A program made the translations under genes and the position numbers. From NCBI GenBank assembly GCA_031769625.1, contig JAUIMM010000213.1, positions 3,713,001-3,777,000 on the forward strand: a stretch of 64,000 nt of DNA, written 5' to 3'. Positions 45,563-56,360 of this stretch are shown one piece after another; position 1 is the stretch's first letter, and every line of letters starts with the position of its first letter. The DNA is from Taudactylus pleione (taxonomy: Eukaryota > Chordata > Amphibia > Anura > Myobatrachidae). The notes under the pieces were generated by a model, which was not told the origin of the DNA, did not search any database, and saw nothing but the letters and a program-made list of their open reading frames with translations.

Positions 45563-48500
45563 AAAAAAATAGTTTTGGAGCCCGCACAGGATAAAAACCA
45601 GAAAAAGAAAGACACCGTCCTTGCTGATCTTTATAGCGTAAATAGGAGGGTGAAAAATATATTTGAAGTGAAACCAACTAAAAAGAATTTTTTACACAAT
45701 TTGTGAAAAAAGTGAATCAAAAGTTGGTGGTGCTCCCCTGAGTCAGAGAATTACAGTATTACGGAAAGAGAGAAAAAAGAAGACTCTTTGTTGGGGGCAC
45801 TCTAACAGAAAATCTAAGATTAGATGTGTACAATTAAAACTTAACATTTATTCTTATATATTCTAATAGATATAGAGCAATATACTACATGTAACATACA
45901 GACATACAAAAAAGCCACATTAGTCAGTAAATACTGATCTTGAAATCACTCACCATGAGTGAGAGTAAGCTTATAACATACAGACATACAAAAGAACCAC
46001 ATTGGTCAGTAAATACTGACCTCGAGATCATTCACATGGGTGAGAATAAGCTTATCTATATAGGTTGAATCACAATAATACTAGAAATAGTAGTTTATCT
46101 GTAATCATTAGTCCTGGCGAATATTTATAAAAGATGCAATAGCCCAAAAGAATATATACCACAAAAAAGGGTTAATATTAATTACACATGAGATAACTTC
46201 ACAATTATCAGTAAATATCCTCCTGATTCCACAAACGTGATAGCTGGGCCCAGCTATCTATAAACCAACCGGCACTTAAGGTTTAAATATTATATAGCTG
46301 GCAAATGGACTCTATACATGTAGTAAATGGATAAGATAATATTAGTTCTCCATTCCTTTAACAGACATTCCCACCTAGAATAGGGGTTGAGATTAATTTA
46401 TGCAGTCTGAACATATCAATAAGTCGATGCAGCATTAATTGAACCAGATTGAAACAAAATTGAAACAATAACTGAAAGAAGAAAAAATATTCGATCTTTA
46501 AAGCTGATTTAGAAATCACTAAGTTGTTGGTATCACAGTGTCGCCTAAAGCGAGGGAAAGAAGTTCATACTATGTAATGGGTTAGTGGTATAATTTCCAC
46601 AGGGTGGTAAACCCAATGAGAGTAAAGAAAATCAATTATACGGAATAAAAGAAGTACAATGTAATAGAACATAGATAAAAAAAGGTGCCCAGATATTGTC
46701 CCCCTCGTTTCTGCTGTCTCCACGTCATGTATTACACAGAGGACATTGGATGAGAGAACGAGGTTGGCAGCTGGTGGGAAAGAAGACAGAGAGCACTTCT
46801 GCTGTCAGTATGCATAAGGCCACGTCTATACTGTTGTCATAGACATTGCAGGACAAACGTGGTCAGCAAAACTGATGAGAGAGTGCGGAAAGATACCTTT
46901 AGCAAGCTGGTTCAATAGCAGTTCTACTCCGTGCCAGTTGACCGAGATGTCAAAGCTTCTGGACGGGTGCAGCGGCAGTGTCTGGAGCGGCTAATTGCCG
47001 TGAGTGTGGAAACAGGTCCATCACTGTTAGTAATTCAGACGGCTATACAGCCAGGACGGAGGGCGTCTTGCACAGTGGTCAGTGAAGTGGGCGGCAAAGG
47101 ACTAAACCACGCGTCTCTATTAGGCAGTCATCGGGTTGATACCTGGTTACTCGAATCACGTGACATCTGATGTGTACAAGCCTTGTCTACAGGCGAAACG
47201 TACATCATCTCCCCCATTTAATTTTGTGTGATGTGATCCGGCCGGCCGGGCACCTTCCCGCCGACTACCATAGAGACGCCCGGTGCAGTTCATCGTTGTC
47301 CGCTCACCTGACATGCTGTCACGTGATTCGAGTAACCAGGTATCAACCCGATGACTGCCTAATAGAGACGCGTGCTTTAGTCCTTTGCCGCCCGCTTCAC
47401 TGATCCACTGTGCAAGACGCCCTCCGTTCTGGCTGTATAGCCATCTGAATTACCAACAGTGATGGACCTGTTTCCACACTCACGGCAATTAGCCGCTCCA
47501 GACACTGCCGCTGCACCCGTCCAGAAGCTTTGACATCTCGGTCAACTGGCACGGAGTAGAACTGCTATTGAACCAGCTTGCTAAAGGTATCTTTCCGCAC
47601 TCTCTCATCAGTTTTGTTGACCACGTTTGTCCTGCAATGTCTATGACAACAGTATAGACGTGGCTTTATGCATACTGACAGCAGAAGTGCTCTCTGTCTT
47701 CCTTCCCACCAGCTGCCAACCCCGTTCTCTCATCCCATGTCCTCTGTGTGATACATGACGTGGAGACAGCAGAAACGAGGGGGACAATATCTGGGCCCCT
47801 TTTTTATCTATGTTCTATTACATTGTACTTCTTTTATTCCGTATAATTGATTTTCTTTAGTCTCATTGGGTTTACCACCCTGTGGAAATTATACCACTAA
47901 CCCATTACATAGTATGAACTTCTTTCCCTCGCTTTAGGTGACACTGTGATACCAACAACTTAGTGATTTCTAAATCAGCTTTAAAGATCAAATATTTTTT
48001 CTTCTTTCAGTTATTGTTTCAATTTTGTTTCAATCTGGTTCAATTAATGCTGCATCGACTTATTGATATGTTCAGACTGCATAAGTTAATCTCAACCCCT
48101 ATTCTAGGTGGGAATGTCTGTTAAAGGAATGGAGAACTAATATTATCTTATCCATTTACTACATGTATAGAGTCCATTTGCCAGCTATATAATATTTAAA
48201 CCTTAAGTGCCGGTTGGTTTATAGATAGCTGGGCCCAGCTATCACGTTTGTGGAATCAGGAGGATATTTACTGATAATTGTGAAGTTATCTCATGTGTAA
48301 TTATTAATATTAACCCTTTTTTGTGGTATATATTCTTTTGGGCTATTGCAACTTTTATAAATATTCGCCAGGACTAATGATTACAGATTAAGCTACTATT
48401 TCTAGAATCACCTTGGTGCAAATTGCACAAGTGAAGCTTTCTTTTCTTTCACTCTTGGTGAGTGAAAAACTACTATTTGTAGTATTATTGTGATTCAACC

Positions 48501-48718
48501 TATATAGATAAGCTTATTCTCACCCATGTGAATGATCTCGAGGTCAGTATTTACTGACCAATGTGGTTCTTTTGTATGTCTGTATGTTACATGTAGTATA
48601 TTGCTCTATATCTATTATAATATATAAGAATAAATGTTAAGTTTTAATTGTACACATCTAATCTTAGATTTTCTGTTAGAGTGCCCCCAACAAAGAGTCT
48701 TCTTTTTTCTCTCTTTCC
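45563..48718. mobile_element. Giant palindromic (inverted-arm) element, 15-bp target duplication
   Basis: The exact 15-bp repeat gtaactctatggtag lies at 45548-45562 and 48719-48733. The two arms, about 45761-47165 and 47318-48718, are near-identical inverse copies of 1.4 kb around a 150-bp spacer. The left 200 bp form an unpaired tail. The left arm has an extra tandem copy of about 80 bp (45893-46065, two units). The right arm has an insert of about 85 bp near 48410-48495. The arm end reads agagtgcccccaacaaagag followed by a T-rich run. Open frames at 46931-47403 are shadows of the arms and spacer. Confidence 0.9.
47167..47199 (+). ncRNA. Hammerhead-ribozyme-like core in the palindrome spacer
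   Basis: In the spacer, CTGATG (47167-47172) is followed by a GCC...GGC stem (47180-47182 with 47192-47194) and GAAAC (47195-47199). This is the order of the conserved hammerhead core (CUGAUGA, stem II, GAAAC). The flanking gatgtgtac and gtacatc can pair. The last A of CUGAUGA is replaced by T, so activity is doubtful. Hammerhead motifs are known in Penelope-like retroelements. The link here is inference. Confidence 0.4.
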
Positions 48719-49680
48719 GTAACTCTATGGTAGCGCAGAATGGCTGTGGGAACAGAGACACCAGAGCCATATTTTGTGCATACAGTATAGCAGATGCAAG
48801 ATGTCACGTGCCCCTGAAACGGTTGTAACAAACCTACAATTTTTAGCTGATCCTCCTCGTTACCTCTCCCAAACACTCTCTGACTGTCAATCACACTGCA
48901 AATAAATACTTGCTGCAAGCGACTTTGGTAATGTACCTTGACGCATGCACAGTGTGACTCAGACGACCAATAATCTCAGCATAGCGTAGAACTCTGCATT
49001 AGGCCATAAATACCTGGCAGGAGGAATACCTTTGCAGGTGCTTGAGGGCTTGTGTAATGAGACGCAATGGTGATTTCAAAGATATCCAGCCCTAGCAAGT
49101 CCCTTCTGTATAATTGTGAATTCATTCATCTAGCTGTTAGCACTTAATTAATATGCTTCATACATTATCTGAATTTGCATTACTTAATTTTTATTATATT
49201 TGGACTGCAGTAGGAGCATTGATTTCCAATAGATTTTTAAAAGGAAAAACATATACAAGGGTGGTTCAATAAATACTCTCACGTGTGTAATGTTCTCTAA
49301 TTCATTCTAATTTCCCGCCAGGCCAGAGCAGATAGACCACTGCTTCCCCTCATGGCCACTATACTGTGCCGCATATCAGTCATCATCAGGTGTAAGATGG
49401 CGGGGCTGGCGGAAACATGGTCAAACATTGAGGTGCGTAGTGTGATCAGATTTCTGTGTCTAAAGGGTACATCAGCAGCTGAAATTCATCAGCCAATTGC
49501 ATTTGTGAGTTGTTACAGAGCTACCATTAGGAGGTACTGTACCATCCTCCCTACAGCCCTGACCTGGCACCGAGTGATTTCCATCTCTTTGGACCATTGA
49601 AAAAGCACCTGGGTGGAAGGCTATTTACAATGAAAAGTGAAGCTCAGCAAGCTGTCATGTCCTGGCTTCAGGCACTTGAC

Positions 49681-51217
49681 CAGTGGCGTAACTATACATT
49701 TTGCTCCCCCCTGCCAAAAAAGTTTCAGACGCCCCCCCTGGCCATAAAACAAACACACCCAAAGATGACGTTTAAGGTGTGTAGTTCCATGATACAGTAA
49801 TGTCCCTTATGACACAATTAGTATTGCCCCTTATAACTCATTATGCCTCACCGTAATGCCCTTACACATTATGCCACAAAAGAATGCCACGTATAACACA
49901 GTAATGCCCTTATAACAAATTATGCCACACCGTGCCCTTTATAAAGTGCCGCCTGTAGTAGTCCTCCTGTAGTTGTGCCCCTTATGCAATGCCCCCTGTA
50001 GCAGTGCCCATTATGCAGGCCCCCTGTAGCAGTGCCCCTTATGAAATGCCCCTGTAGCAATGTCCCTTATGCAATGCCCACTGTAGTTGTGCCCATATAC
50101 CATGCCCCCTGTAGTTGTGCCCATATACCGTGTCCCCTGTAGTTGTGCACATATACTGTGTCCCCTGTAGTTGTGCCCATATGCCGTGTCCCCTGTAGCT
50201 GAGCCCATATACCATGCCCCCTGTAGCTGAGCCCATGCCATGCCCCCTGTAGCTGAGCCCATGCCATGCCCCCTGTAGTTGAGCCCATATGCTGTGTCCC
50301 CTGTAATTGTGCCCATATGCCGTGTCCCCTGTAGCTGAGCCCATATGCCATGCCCCCTGTAGCTGAGCCCATATGCCATGTCCCCTGTAGTTGAACCCAT
50401 ACCATGCCCCCTGTAGCTGAGCCCATGCCATGCCCCCTGTAGTTGAGCCCATATGCTGTGTCCCCTGTAATTGTGTCCATGTGCCGTGTCCCCTGTAGCT
50501 GAGCCCATATGCCATGCCCCCTGTAGCTGAGCCCATATGCCATGTCCCCTGTAGTTGAACCCATGCCATGCCCCCTGTAGCTGAGCCCATATGCCATGTC
50601 CCCTGTAATTGTGCCCATATGCTGTGTCCCCTGTAATTGTGCCCATATGCCGTGTCCCCTGTAGCTGAGCCCATATGCCATGCCCCCTGTAGCTGTCCAT
50701 ATGCCATGCCCCCTGTAGCTGAGCCCATGCCATGCCCCCTGTAGTTGAGCCCATATGCTGTGTCCCCTGTAATTGTGCCCATATGCTGGGTCCCCTGTAA
50801 TTGTACCCATATGCCGTGTCCCCTGTAGCTGAGCCCATATGCCATGCCCCCTGTAGCTGAGCCCATATGCCATGTCCCCTGTAGTTGAACCCATATGCCG
50901 TGTCCCCTGTAGTTGAGCCCCCACCCACACCCGTGTACCTCAGTCAGGAGATTCGGCCGCGGCAGTCAGGCACAAAGAGAGTGTGCATAATGGGTGGTCC
51001 AATGCGGCGGCGGCGGAGCCGGCCTAACAGACACTAAAGGTCCAGTAGGACCTCTAGCATCTGTCTCCTCCTAGGCAGCGGCCATTTTTGGAGGGATGTT
51101 TTCGGCAGATTTCATGCGGATGTCAAGTCCACTTGAAACCTGCAGCCCCCAAGCCACCGCACCCCACAAGGTCCGCGCCTCCAAGCCACCGTAGGGTCTG
51201 CTGTAGTTATGCCACTG
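49681..51217. mobile_element. Non-autonomous hAT-type element with 28-bp minisatellite
   Basis: The exact 8-bp repeat cacttgac flanks it at 49673-49680 and 51218-51225. The ends cagtggcgtaacta and (in reverse) cagtggcataactac are inverted repeats. There is no transposase. The insertion lies within the mariner C-terminal coding relic. Confidence 0.9.
50040..50925. repeat. 28-bp minisatellite inside hAT-type element
   Basis: The unit is close to gagcccatatgccatgcccc plus ctgtagct, repeated about 30 times with variants (gtgtccc, ttgtgccc). Because 28 is not a multiple of 3 and the unit lacks stops on the minus strand, all three minus frames stay open for 275-305 codons. That is an artefact of the repeat, not coding evidence. 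Confidence 0.92.
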
Positions 51218-51559
51218 CACTTGACACTGATTTCTTCTATGCCGGGATAAATGCTTTGTTGTATTATTGGAACAAATGCTTAGACACAAGTATGGGGACT
51301 ATGTGGAAAGACAATCTGTACCAAAGCCATACTATTAATTATATGTATATGTACGAGTTTAATAAATTTATGCAATGAGAGGTCTTGTTACCTTATTTAT
51401 TGAACCATCCTCATACTTGTATTTAGTTTTATTTAATTTTTATTTTGAAGTTCTGTTTGTATTTAATTATATTTTATGTGAAAATGCAACATTCACATTA
51501 ATCAAAAACACTATTACAACAATATTCTCTGTTATCCTCAAAGCAAAAAAAGAATACCT

Positions 51560-51750
51560 GCACCAAACTTAGTAATATGATCAATATTTATTATTTTTGA
51601 TATAGTATACCAACATAACTGAAATTAAGGTAGAGCAACACCAGGTTGTATAAATATAACTATTTTAAATTTAAACTGAATAAGAGTGCCCCCAAAAAGA
51701 GTTTTTTTCTTTTTTGTTTTGCTCGCTTGCCAAAACTTACCCAAATATTC
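51560..51750 (+). mobile_element. Retroposon-like fragment with GTGCCCCC/T-rich end
   Basis: It contains agagtgcccccaaaaagagt followed by a long T-rich run, close to the arm end of the palindrome at 45563-48718 (agagtgcccccaacaaagag). No inverted partner is visible, so it could be a single-arm, truncated relative. Confidence 0.4.
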
Positions 51751-51895
51751 TCTGTTTTGTATGACATTTTATTACATTATAATATTGTGTTTAAATAGGG
51801 TCATCCGACTTTAGCATTTACTTTTAACAATGAGAAGCTACATCTCTATACTATCTCTTACTGTAGCTTTCTCTATGCTACCAGAGAGAATAAGA

Positions 51896-52046
51896 AGTAT
51901 ATTCACTAAAGTGTGGGTTTTTAGAAGTGGAGATGTTGCCTATAGCAACCAATCAGATTCTACTTAACATTTAACTAGCCCCCCTGTAGAAGATAATAGC
52001 TAGAATCTGATTGGTTGCTATGGGCAACATCTCCACTTCTTCAAAC
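51896..52046. mobile_element. MITE, GTGGAGATGTTGCC family
   Basis: The left arm agtggagatgttgcctatag with caaccaatcagattct is mirrored by agaatctgattggttgctat and gggcaacatctccacttct. It is about 150 bp, and the outer right end is degraded. Confidence 0.8.
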
Positions 52047-52174
52047 CTTGCCCACCCCTCCATCCAGCATTGTACCCCATCAGAACTCTCAGTGGATCAG
52101 TGGCTTTGTCAGCATGACATTCTACATGAACCCCATACATTAGCCGCTTTTTGCAGTGGTGCAAAAAGCTCCTA

Positions 52175-52590
52175 ATGTAGTGTAGATAGATAGATAGACA
52201 GACATACAGATAGATACTGTAGATAGATAAGCTGGGCATACACGTCCAGATAAAATGTCTGTCAGACCGACAGACATTTTATCTGGCAGCCTGCCAGCCG
52301 CAGATTTCTCACAGTGTATTTGGCCGACATCTGCGCTCCGCCCCCGGGGGAGGGAGACAATTCCCTGTTCCTTCCATGGGAATGAACACAGGAAATGTGA
52401 AATGTCGGTCTGTCGGCCGCGGCTGTGCATACACTCCCCGATGCATCCAGCATGCCCGACCGAGCAATATTTAACCCTCGGTCGGCCGCACACACGCTAC
52501 AATTATCGGGGCGACCCGCGGATATCAGGTGGATCGCCCCCATAATTGTAGTGTGTATGGCCAGCTATAGATAGACAGACAGACAGAATT
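52175..52590. repeat. GATA/GACA microsatellite interrupted by a MITE
   Basis: The gata and gaca units at 52178-52229 resume at 52567-52588 on the far side of the MITE at 52230-52566. The MITE therefore inserted into the microsatellite. Confidence 0.8.
52230..52566. mobile_element. MITE, AGCTGGGCATACAC ends
   Basis: The left end agctgggcatacac is inverse to the right end gtgtgtatggccagct. Just inside the left end, ccagataaaatgtctgtc is mirrored by gacagacattttatctgg. Non-coding, about 335 bp. Confidence 0.82.
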
Positions 52591-52754
52591 ATAGTGAATA
52601 AGGTTTCAGGTTATGATTTGTGATTCAGCAAAATTGAGTTACTCAAGTATCAGAATTGCAATATATGCAAATGAGTGTCTATGATTTATTTCTCAATGTG
52701 TATTAAACACTAACACAAGGTATATACATTTGTTAGCAAATAAAAGAAATATAC

Positions 52755-53175
52755 TTTTTTTTAAACAATATTTTTTATTAGATTTTCTCAAACAATAAGA
52801 GGATACAGAAAAAAAAAAAAGGGGTAGAACATAGTGGGATACAGTTATGTGTTGCACATAAAAAAAAAAACAACACCACAATAAATCAATATTAGTGAAT
52901 AACATATAAAGTTAGTAGTAAAACAAACAACTATCTCTAGGAGGCAGAAAAATAGAGAAAATAAGATGGAGTGTGTGACTACTGGAAGGCATGGACCCTC
53001 CATGGAAAACTCATGCCAGCTGAGCCACTTCATAATCGGGGAGTTAGCAGAGGACAATTGTAAGGACAATTCAAAGACCATCAGGAATCTATAGTTAATT
53101 TTGGACTTAATCAATGTGAGAGGGGGAACTTTATCTTGTTTCCAGAACTGAGCAAATATATACATTTTTTATATA
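52755..53175 (-). mobile_element. L1-like LINE 3' end (truncated)
   Basis: On the plus strand it begins aacaatattttttattagat and continues aggatacagaaaaaa. It matches the terminal part of the L1-like copy at 57612 (caatatattttattagagtt, aggatacagaaaaag). The orientation is minus, with the 3' end on the left. No clear coding domain remains. Confidence 0.55.
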
Positions 53176-53321
53176 TTGAAGTGCAATGTGTCTCTCTTGC
53201 TCTCTTATATACTGTAACTGTGGAGTTTAATAATCAATCCCACTTTTTATTAAAACAACCTTGATAATTGCAAAATATTTAGTAGCCAGCTAGTGTTACC
53301 AGCCAAAATCGTTTTCGTCTG

Positions 53322-53651
53322 TTAAGGTGCCCATCCACTAGACGATTAAATTGAGCTATTGGATGATAACGATATCGTTATCGTTCAATCGTTCATAAAT
53401 CGTTTGCAAAAATGTCTAAAATGACCAGCGATGCGCGCTCCCGCTGTTCGTTTAGACATCTATAATAGGGCAAACATGCTGGACAACCGGACGATAACGT
53501 CAGGTTGAGCATGTTTGCAGATGATTGATGTGCCTACAATGAACGACTGCTTGTTCAGTGCATGCTCATCACACAACTGACAAACGACTGCACGATTACA
53601 ATGTTGTAATGTGCAGTCGTTTTCATGTCTTCTAGTGGATGGGCACCTTAA
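53322..53651. mobile_element. TTAA-flanked MITE, GGTGCCCATCCACTAG ends
   Basis: The element runs from ttaaggtgcccatccactag to ctagtggatgggcaccttaa. The ends are a near-perfect inverted repeat of about 20 bp beginning with TTAA. It is related to the copy inside the hAT relic at 36110. Confidence 0.88.
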
Positions 53652-54209
53652 GTTTGCCTGTAAGCAGATTTATAATTCCGCTCACTATGACCCTGTCCTT
53701 TGCTCCTCTAGCCCTCGCCTTAACCTTGCACCCTTGTTTGGCAAATAAGTTTATATTTTGTGCAGTCGTTCTACCCCTCCCACTCACAATGCTTCCATTC
53801 ACATTGGCTCTTCAGGCTGGTCACCATATATTCTTGCTATTGTATAATACAATAAATATTAAACTTAAAGTGAATAGCCTAAATGCTGATACTAAAGTCT
53901 TTAATCATTTTTACATTTAAAGTAAATTTGACATTGATACACATTATCTCTGCAATATCTTAGGACCTGCATTTATAGAAATATTCAAACTGCATTCTAA
54001 TGCTAGTCTGTTTTTCTTTCACTCCTCAGACATTCAATACATTTTTATCATTCTACCTGTATTATCACGATAGTACAATATTATCAGTGTGCATGTTAGC
54101 TTGTTTGACTTTCAGGTAAGCATATCTGATAAAACAGTGTTGAAACACATCTTGGGGGCAGGGATTGGTTGTTTCCTGGTTGAGATATTGTCACATTCAT
54201 AATGACTAA
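53652..54209. other. Unassigned intergenic sequence
   Basis: No gene or element boundary is seen. A 93-codon plus-strand frame at 53639-53920 is Leu/Pro-rich without a domain. Confidence 0.35.
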
Positions 54210-54314
54210 GGGCCTCATTTATCAATGAGTTTTATCATTTACAACGAGTGATACAACTCGCTGCATATGATAAATGGTGCTCCAGCCAATAAAACTCATT
54301 GATAAATGAGGCCC
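54210..54314. mobile_element. Very short MITE, 105 bp
   Basis: The left end gggcctcatttatcaatgag with ttttat is mirrored exactly by ataaaactcattgataaatg and aggccc. It is almost entirely inverted repeat. Confidence 0.88.
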
Positions 54315-54338
54315 AATGTAAGGATCTGTCCACTATCT

Positions 54339-54593
54339 AAAGCCATCCATACATGGTGCGATATGCACTTTGCGACACCACGGGGGATCCACCGCCCGTT
54401 ATGCCAGCACCCCCTCCCCCGCATAGCACTGCATGTGATCGCACATCACAATCCCAGATTAACTGAACCTACAGTAAGATCTGGAGGTGCGATGTACGAC
54501 CCCACAGGTGCCCATACACGGTACAATATAGCAGCGATACTGTACCAATCCGTCGGATCGGCTGCTTTATCACATCATGTATGGGCACCTTAA
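54339..54593. mobile_element. MITE, CATCCATACATGG / CCATACATGATG type
   Basis: The left end aaagccatccatacatggtg is inverse to the right end catcatgtatgggcacctta. The right end abuts TTAA. About 255 bp, non-coding. Confidence 0.7.
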
Positions 54594-54603
54594 CTAAGGG
54601 CCT

Positions 54604-54973
54604 ATGACAGAGTGGGTCTCTCCCACATTCTGAGGCAAGGGTTACCCTCCCTGTAGCTAGGTAGGAACCACACCCTTACCCTAATTACGACCAGCTAATG
54701 TATAAAAACCTGGTAAGTTGAGTTAGTCAGTGAAATTGTGAGGGAGAGGTTGTACCTTCAGCAGCACTCACTATGCTGGACAATTTGAACCATGACTGCT
54801 GTGAATACTCTGTTCGTTTGAACTGCTGTCTCATATAAGATGATTTATTGTTCCTGAACTGTGTTTGCCTTATGTAAGAAGCCATTACACTGGTTATGCC
54901 TTTTCAACTTTGGAATATAAAGCTTACTTGTTTGCAACACCTCCCATTGGTCATCTGAACTTACCCACTACAG
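54604..54973 (+). mobile_element. Possible solo LTR
   Basis: The stretch starts tgacagagtgggtct and ends cccactaca, giving TG...CA borders. It contains a TATA-like tataaaaac near 54702 and an aatataaag signal near 54915. No target duplication or primer-binding site is visible, so this is tentative. The gypsy integrase relic lies 740 bp downstream. Confidence 0.3.
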
Positions 54974-55296
54974 GTCCCCATTTATGAACAAATGTAAATA
55001 CCAGCAGCATATTTCATTTAGTACGACTGTGATACAAACGAAAATGCCACTAGTATTTATCAATACTTAAACCCCCCCTCCCCCCCGGCGAGGTCCAGCG
55101 AAGTCCTCCTCATCTGCGAGGTCCTACGCTCAGCTTCTGGCAGCTTAACACTGCCAGCGACGGGGTCCTGTGTAATACTCATGCGTGACGGTCTGCATTA
55201 CATGCCATCACCCCTGTTGGTTGAATACAGAAAGGTTGACATAACCCCTTTAGCGAGCGCTAAAGGGGTTACGCATTGTTACTGAATGGGGCCCTA
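54974..55296. mobile_element. MITE, GTCCCCATTTATGAAC / TTACTGAATGGGGCCC ends
   Basis: The left end aggtccccatttatgaacaa is roughly inverse to the right end ttgttactgaatggggccct. A short internal palindrome, taacccctttagcgagcgct, faces agcgctaaaggggtta at about 55238-55272. Non-coding. Confidence 0.65.
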
Positions 55297-55709
55297 AGAC
55301 ATGGTGGTTTATAATGAAATGGGCTAGTAAATGCCCTATTTTCAACAATTCAACATGAATGTCCTGTTATAGGTGGACTGGAGGAAACAATTATGCTACT
55401 ATAAAACTAAATATACAATAGCTTGTGCTTTGCTTCTGATCAGTTAACAAAATGGCATCTTACCCCACAGAAATCTTCCTGCTAGGATCTTGTCTAGTGT
55501 AAGTTACTTATGAGAGACACAGTTATGGTAACTGAACAGGAGATGAAGTTAAACAATAAATACCAATGTAAGAAATGTAAAGGGATTGATTTAACAGTAT
55601 TCAGTGTTTTGCACTGATACTTCATCGCTAGCAAAGTCTAACCTAACTTAGATTATTTTACCTCTGGGTCCAGACCTCTGAGCAACTTTGCATTTGCAGC
55701 CAGCGGGCC
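55297..55709. other. Unassigned sequence before the gypsy relic
   Basis: No recognisable reverse transcriptase or RNase H remains in this part. AT-rich. Confidence 0.35.
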
Positions 55710-56360
55710 ATGCATACGTTAGTCATGATTAAGGTGGCTGAACAAGAAGATCCTGCTTTAAAAAGAGCAGTTGAACAGATTCTTTCAGTGCATGGTGTCC
55801 TCTTGTCACATGTAACAGAAGTAAAATATCCCCATTTCGTGTTGCTTAAAGAGGTTTTATATAGACAAGCACAAACAAATGGGGGAGGTGATACGACAGT
55901 GGTCCCGAGCCCTTTCAGAAAGCAGGTTCTAGTTTTAGCCCATGCAGTTCCTTGGCGTGGTCATTTGGGACGGGATATGATGGTGGATAGAATAACCTCT
56001 CGGTTCTATTGGCCAGGTGTTTATGCTGAGGTCTCACAGTTCTGTTCCGCTTGTTCAAAGTTTCAAAAGACAACAGTAAACTGACCGTCTCCTGTCCCGC
56101 TGATCCCTCTCCCAATTGTATGGGTCCCCTTTAAAAAAATAAGGGTTGATTTAGTGGGTCCGTTTGAACCACCGTCTAAAGGCAATAAATTCATTTTAGT
56201 TGTGGTTGACTATGCCACCCGTTAGGCATTTCCATTGAGGGTTGCTACAGCCAAACAGACTAAGTTATTAGAGCTGTTTTCCAGGGTTGGATTACCGACC
56301 AAGGGACAAACTTTATGTCTAAGTTAATGAAGGGGGTGCTTAAAGTTGTTAAATATTAAA
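55710..56360 (+). pseudogene. Ty3/gypsy-type integrase relic
   Basis: The open frame 55710-56084 carries an integrase zinc-binding domain, with AHAVPWRGHLGRDMM giving the His pair and FCSACSKFQ giving the Cys pair. After a TGA the same frame continues as IRVDLVGPFEPPSKGNKFIL and VVVDYATR, the start of the catalytic core with its first Asp. A deletion and frameshift follow, then TDQGTNFMSKLMKGVL with the second Asp. It lacks the final Glu region and all upstream pol domains, so it is a dead fragment. Confidence 0.8.

Larger units (their letters stand above)
45358..49008. mobile_element. MITE (CTGATTCAAATGTATGC type) split by palindromic element
   Basis: The left part (45358-45562) resembles the partial copy at 26584. 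The right part (48734-49008) ends gtagaactctgcattaggcc, the inverse of the group's ends. The original element was about 480 bp and was opened by the 3.2-kb palindrome. Confidence 0.65.
49352..51290 (+). pseudogene. Mariner transposase relic (N- and C-terminal pieces)
   Basis: The first frame (49352-49600) carries the mariner helix-turn-helix opening, IEVRSVIRFLCLKGTSAAEIH. After an internal deletion, the second (from about 49545) carries the C-terminal signature DLAPSDFHLFGPLKKHLGG and VMSWLQALD. The remaining part resumes after the hAT insertion at 51218 as TDFFYAGINALLYYWNKCL. The catalytic middle is mostly missing, so no active enzyme is possible. The pieces fit one mariner gene about two thirds deleted in the core. 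Confidence 0.85.
49254..51419 (+). mobile_element. Mariner element, internally deleted and split by a hAT-type element
   Basis: The left end acaagggtggttcaataaat and the right end (in reverse, acaagtatgaggatggttca followed by ataaat) are related inverted repeats of mariner type. The coding relic inside lacks the middle of the transposase. A 1.5-kb non-autonomous hAT-type element sits at 49681-51217. Confidence 0.8.

Noticed and set aside
46931..47403. Two GC-rich frames of 77-79 codons in the large palindrome
   Set aside because: The arm and its inverse would both have to code, and the frames have no family motif.
50011..50930. Three overlapping minus-strand open frames of 275-305 codons
   Set aside because: They come from a 28-bp tandem repeat without stops; each frame reads the same 28-residue cycle, and the array lies in a non-coding hAT-type element.
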